41,260 nucleotides of DNA. It comes from Ectocarpus siliculosus. Its lineage: Eukaryota; Sar; Phaeophyceae; Ectocarpales; Ectocarpaceae. A program made the translations under genes and the position numbers. The notes beneath the pieces are model-generated. The model did not search any database. It worked only from the letters and a program-made list of their open reading frames with translations, and was not told where the DNA came from. The DNA lies in NCBI GenBank assembly GCA_000310025.1, contig FN648379.1, positions 202,527-243,786 on the forward strand. Reading direction: 5' to 3'. Below are positions 40,118-41,260 of the stretch, in pieces (positions within the stretch are counted from its first letter, which is position 1; the number at the start of each line of letters is the position of its first letter).

Positions 40118-41260
40118 GGATGGATTAGATCCGAGCCTCGAAAGAAGTTTTGTTCGCCGTCCTCGAGCACGAGTTCTAATTATTGACGATTTGTCATGTT
40201 TGCTTAATACCCAGCCTCCCGTTTCGGATGCGTCCCATAGTCTAGAGTGTTGGTGTGAGCGACTTCCAGCAGGAGAAATAAATATGGATGCACTGCAACC
40301 AGCCCTCGGTGCTCGCTTTTTTCTCGGCCCTTCGGTCGCACGCGCAAGTTGCCCTCTGGTCCAAGATAGCTATTGCTGTAGACTGTAGTTTGAGAATATT
40401 GCTCTTTGCGAGGGTGCGAATGTTCATTCTGGCACATGGTTATGTTGACAGCCGCAGCAGCAGCAGCAGCAGCAAACGGCCCTTTGAGGGAAACATCTTG
40501 TGGAAGTCTTTGAATCAAGATCCCGACGCGCCGGGCCTTGTAGTTGGAGACTGATTCCGACGGGCTGCGCCCTGCTTGGATCACTGGCGTTCACGATGCC
40601 CGCCACGACTATGGAGACAACCGGCCCAGGAACACAAACGTCGCGTAGGAAACCGACTCTCATCCGAGGATATCTGTGCGCGAGGACTGAACGACGACTG
40701 AAGTTGTGACAAAATTTCCTTTGACGATGAATAGCGCCCCACGCACTTGCGAGGCAGCATTGTGCCTGGCGCGGGACACAGCAGTTCTAACCGCGACATT
40801 ACCTGTGGCGTCGACGAGTAGTATACGCTGTGCGCTTCCTCCAGTCCCCATCTCTGGGGAACGGTCCGACTTGTTGCGCATTACAATATTGCTCAAGAGA
40901 AGAGAGTATACGACATGAAAGAACTGGCCTGACTTGAAAATGAATGAAGGAAATCGATCCTGTTATCTCTTACATTGTACATGTAAGCACATCGCGTCGC
41001 GGGAGGCGCTCTTTCCTGTTTGTTGTCCACTTCTTGTGAGGAACAAAGGCTGGACAAAAGCATGCACACACGCAGCACCACAATCTACTATTGTATAGAA
41101 GAAGTAATGTACTACTACAGACAGCCAGCACCGAGCACCAAGGATTGGGGAACAGCAGTACATGAGCAAGAGGAGGGGGGGGGGCGCGGGTCAAAACAAA
41201 ATGTAAGTTTGATGCCGGGGGGGGGGGGGGGGGGGGGGTCCGAAAATGAATTTGAACCCC
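40118..41260. other. 3' flank of the kinase gene; CAG tract and terminal poly-G
   Basis: No gene was recognised. There is a short CAG tract at 40451-40472. A minus-strand frame at 40660-40896 is open but lacks family features or splice partners. The window ends just after an uninterrupted run of 22 Gs (41217-41238). Confidence 0.5.

Noticed and set aside
40660-40896. Minus-strand open frame downstream of the kinase gene
   Set aside because: Looks mildly protein-like but has no recognised domain, no splice partners and an equally open frame on the other strand.

Overview
The window reads as nuclear DNA of a stramenopile (heterokont) alga, most likely a brown alga of the Ectocarpus type. This is inferred from many long GT-AG introns in moderately GC-rich DNA, abundant CT, CTG and CCG microsatellites, and two proteins whose N termini look like heterokont bipartite plastid-targeting leaders (a signal peptide ending in Ala/Gly followed by Phe, then a basic Ser/Ala-rich stretch). 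I built all gene models by joining exons by eye, using splice sites, intron phase and protein-family continuity. No prokaryotic operons, CRISPR arrays, rRNAs or convincing tRNAs were seen.

Layout: (1) 937-4319, minus: N-terminal part of a CRAL-TRIO (Sec14-like) lipid-binding protein that runs off the left edge. (2) 6113-12303, minus: complete cytosolic HSP70, 663 aa, five exons, all four introns in phase 0; intron 1 carries a miniature LTR retrotransposon (TRIM). (3) 12304-12640: compact divergent promoter with heat-shock elements. (4) 12641-18184, plus: an eight-exon, 464-aa, probably plastid-targeted five-bladed beta-propeller protein of the GH43/GH32-like superfamily. (5) 18185-20828: no gene recognised. 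(6) 20829-24774, minus: six-exon, 317-aa ankyrin-repeat protein. (7) 25488-32865, minus: eight-exon, about 1001-aa low-complexity/coiled-coil protein of unknown function, with a possible alternative upstream exon at 32885-33140. (8) 33411 to about 34535, minus: low-complexity coding region, possibly frameshifted at a homopolymer. (9) 36242-40117, plus: six-exon, 438-aa PfkB-family sugar kinase, probably plastid-targeted. (10) 40118-41260: flank ending in a 22-G run.

The genes are mostly unrelated housekeeping or orphan genes. The clearest functional link is the shared heat-shock-element promoter between HSP70 and the propeller gene. The most unusual feature is how often tandem repeats sit on gene-structure boundaries. 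One minisatellite repeats the donor junction of propeller exon 3 five times, and another overlaps a CRAL-TRIO acceptor. The start of an ankyrin exon is duplicated in its own intron, and a 19-bp array includes the ankyrin stop codon. Two microsatellites begin just after splice donors. With the TRIM, whose two 336-bp LTRs are identical, these are the best candidates for something new.
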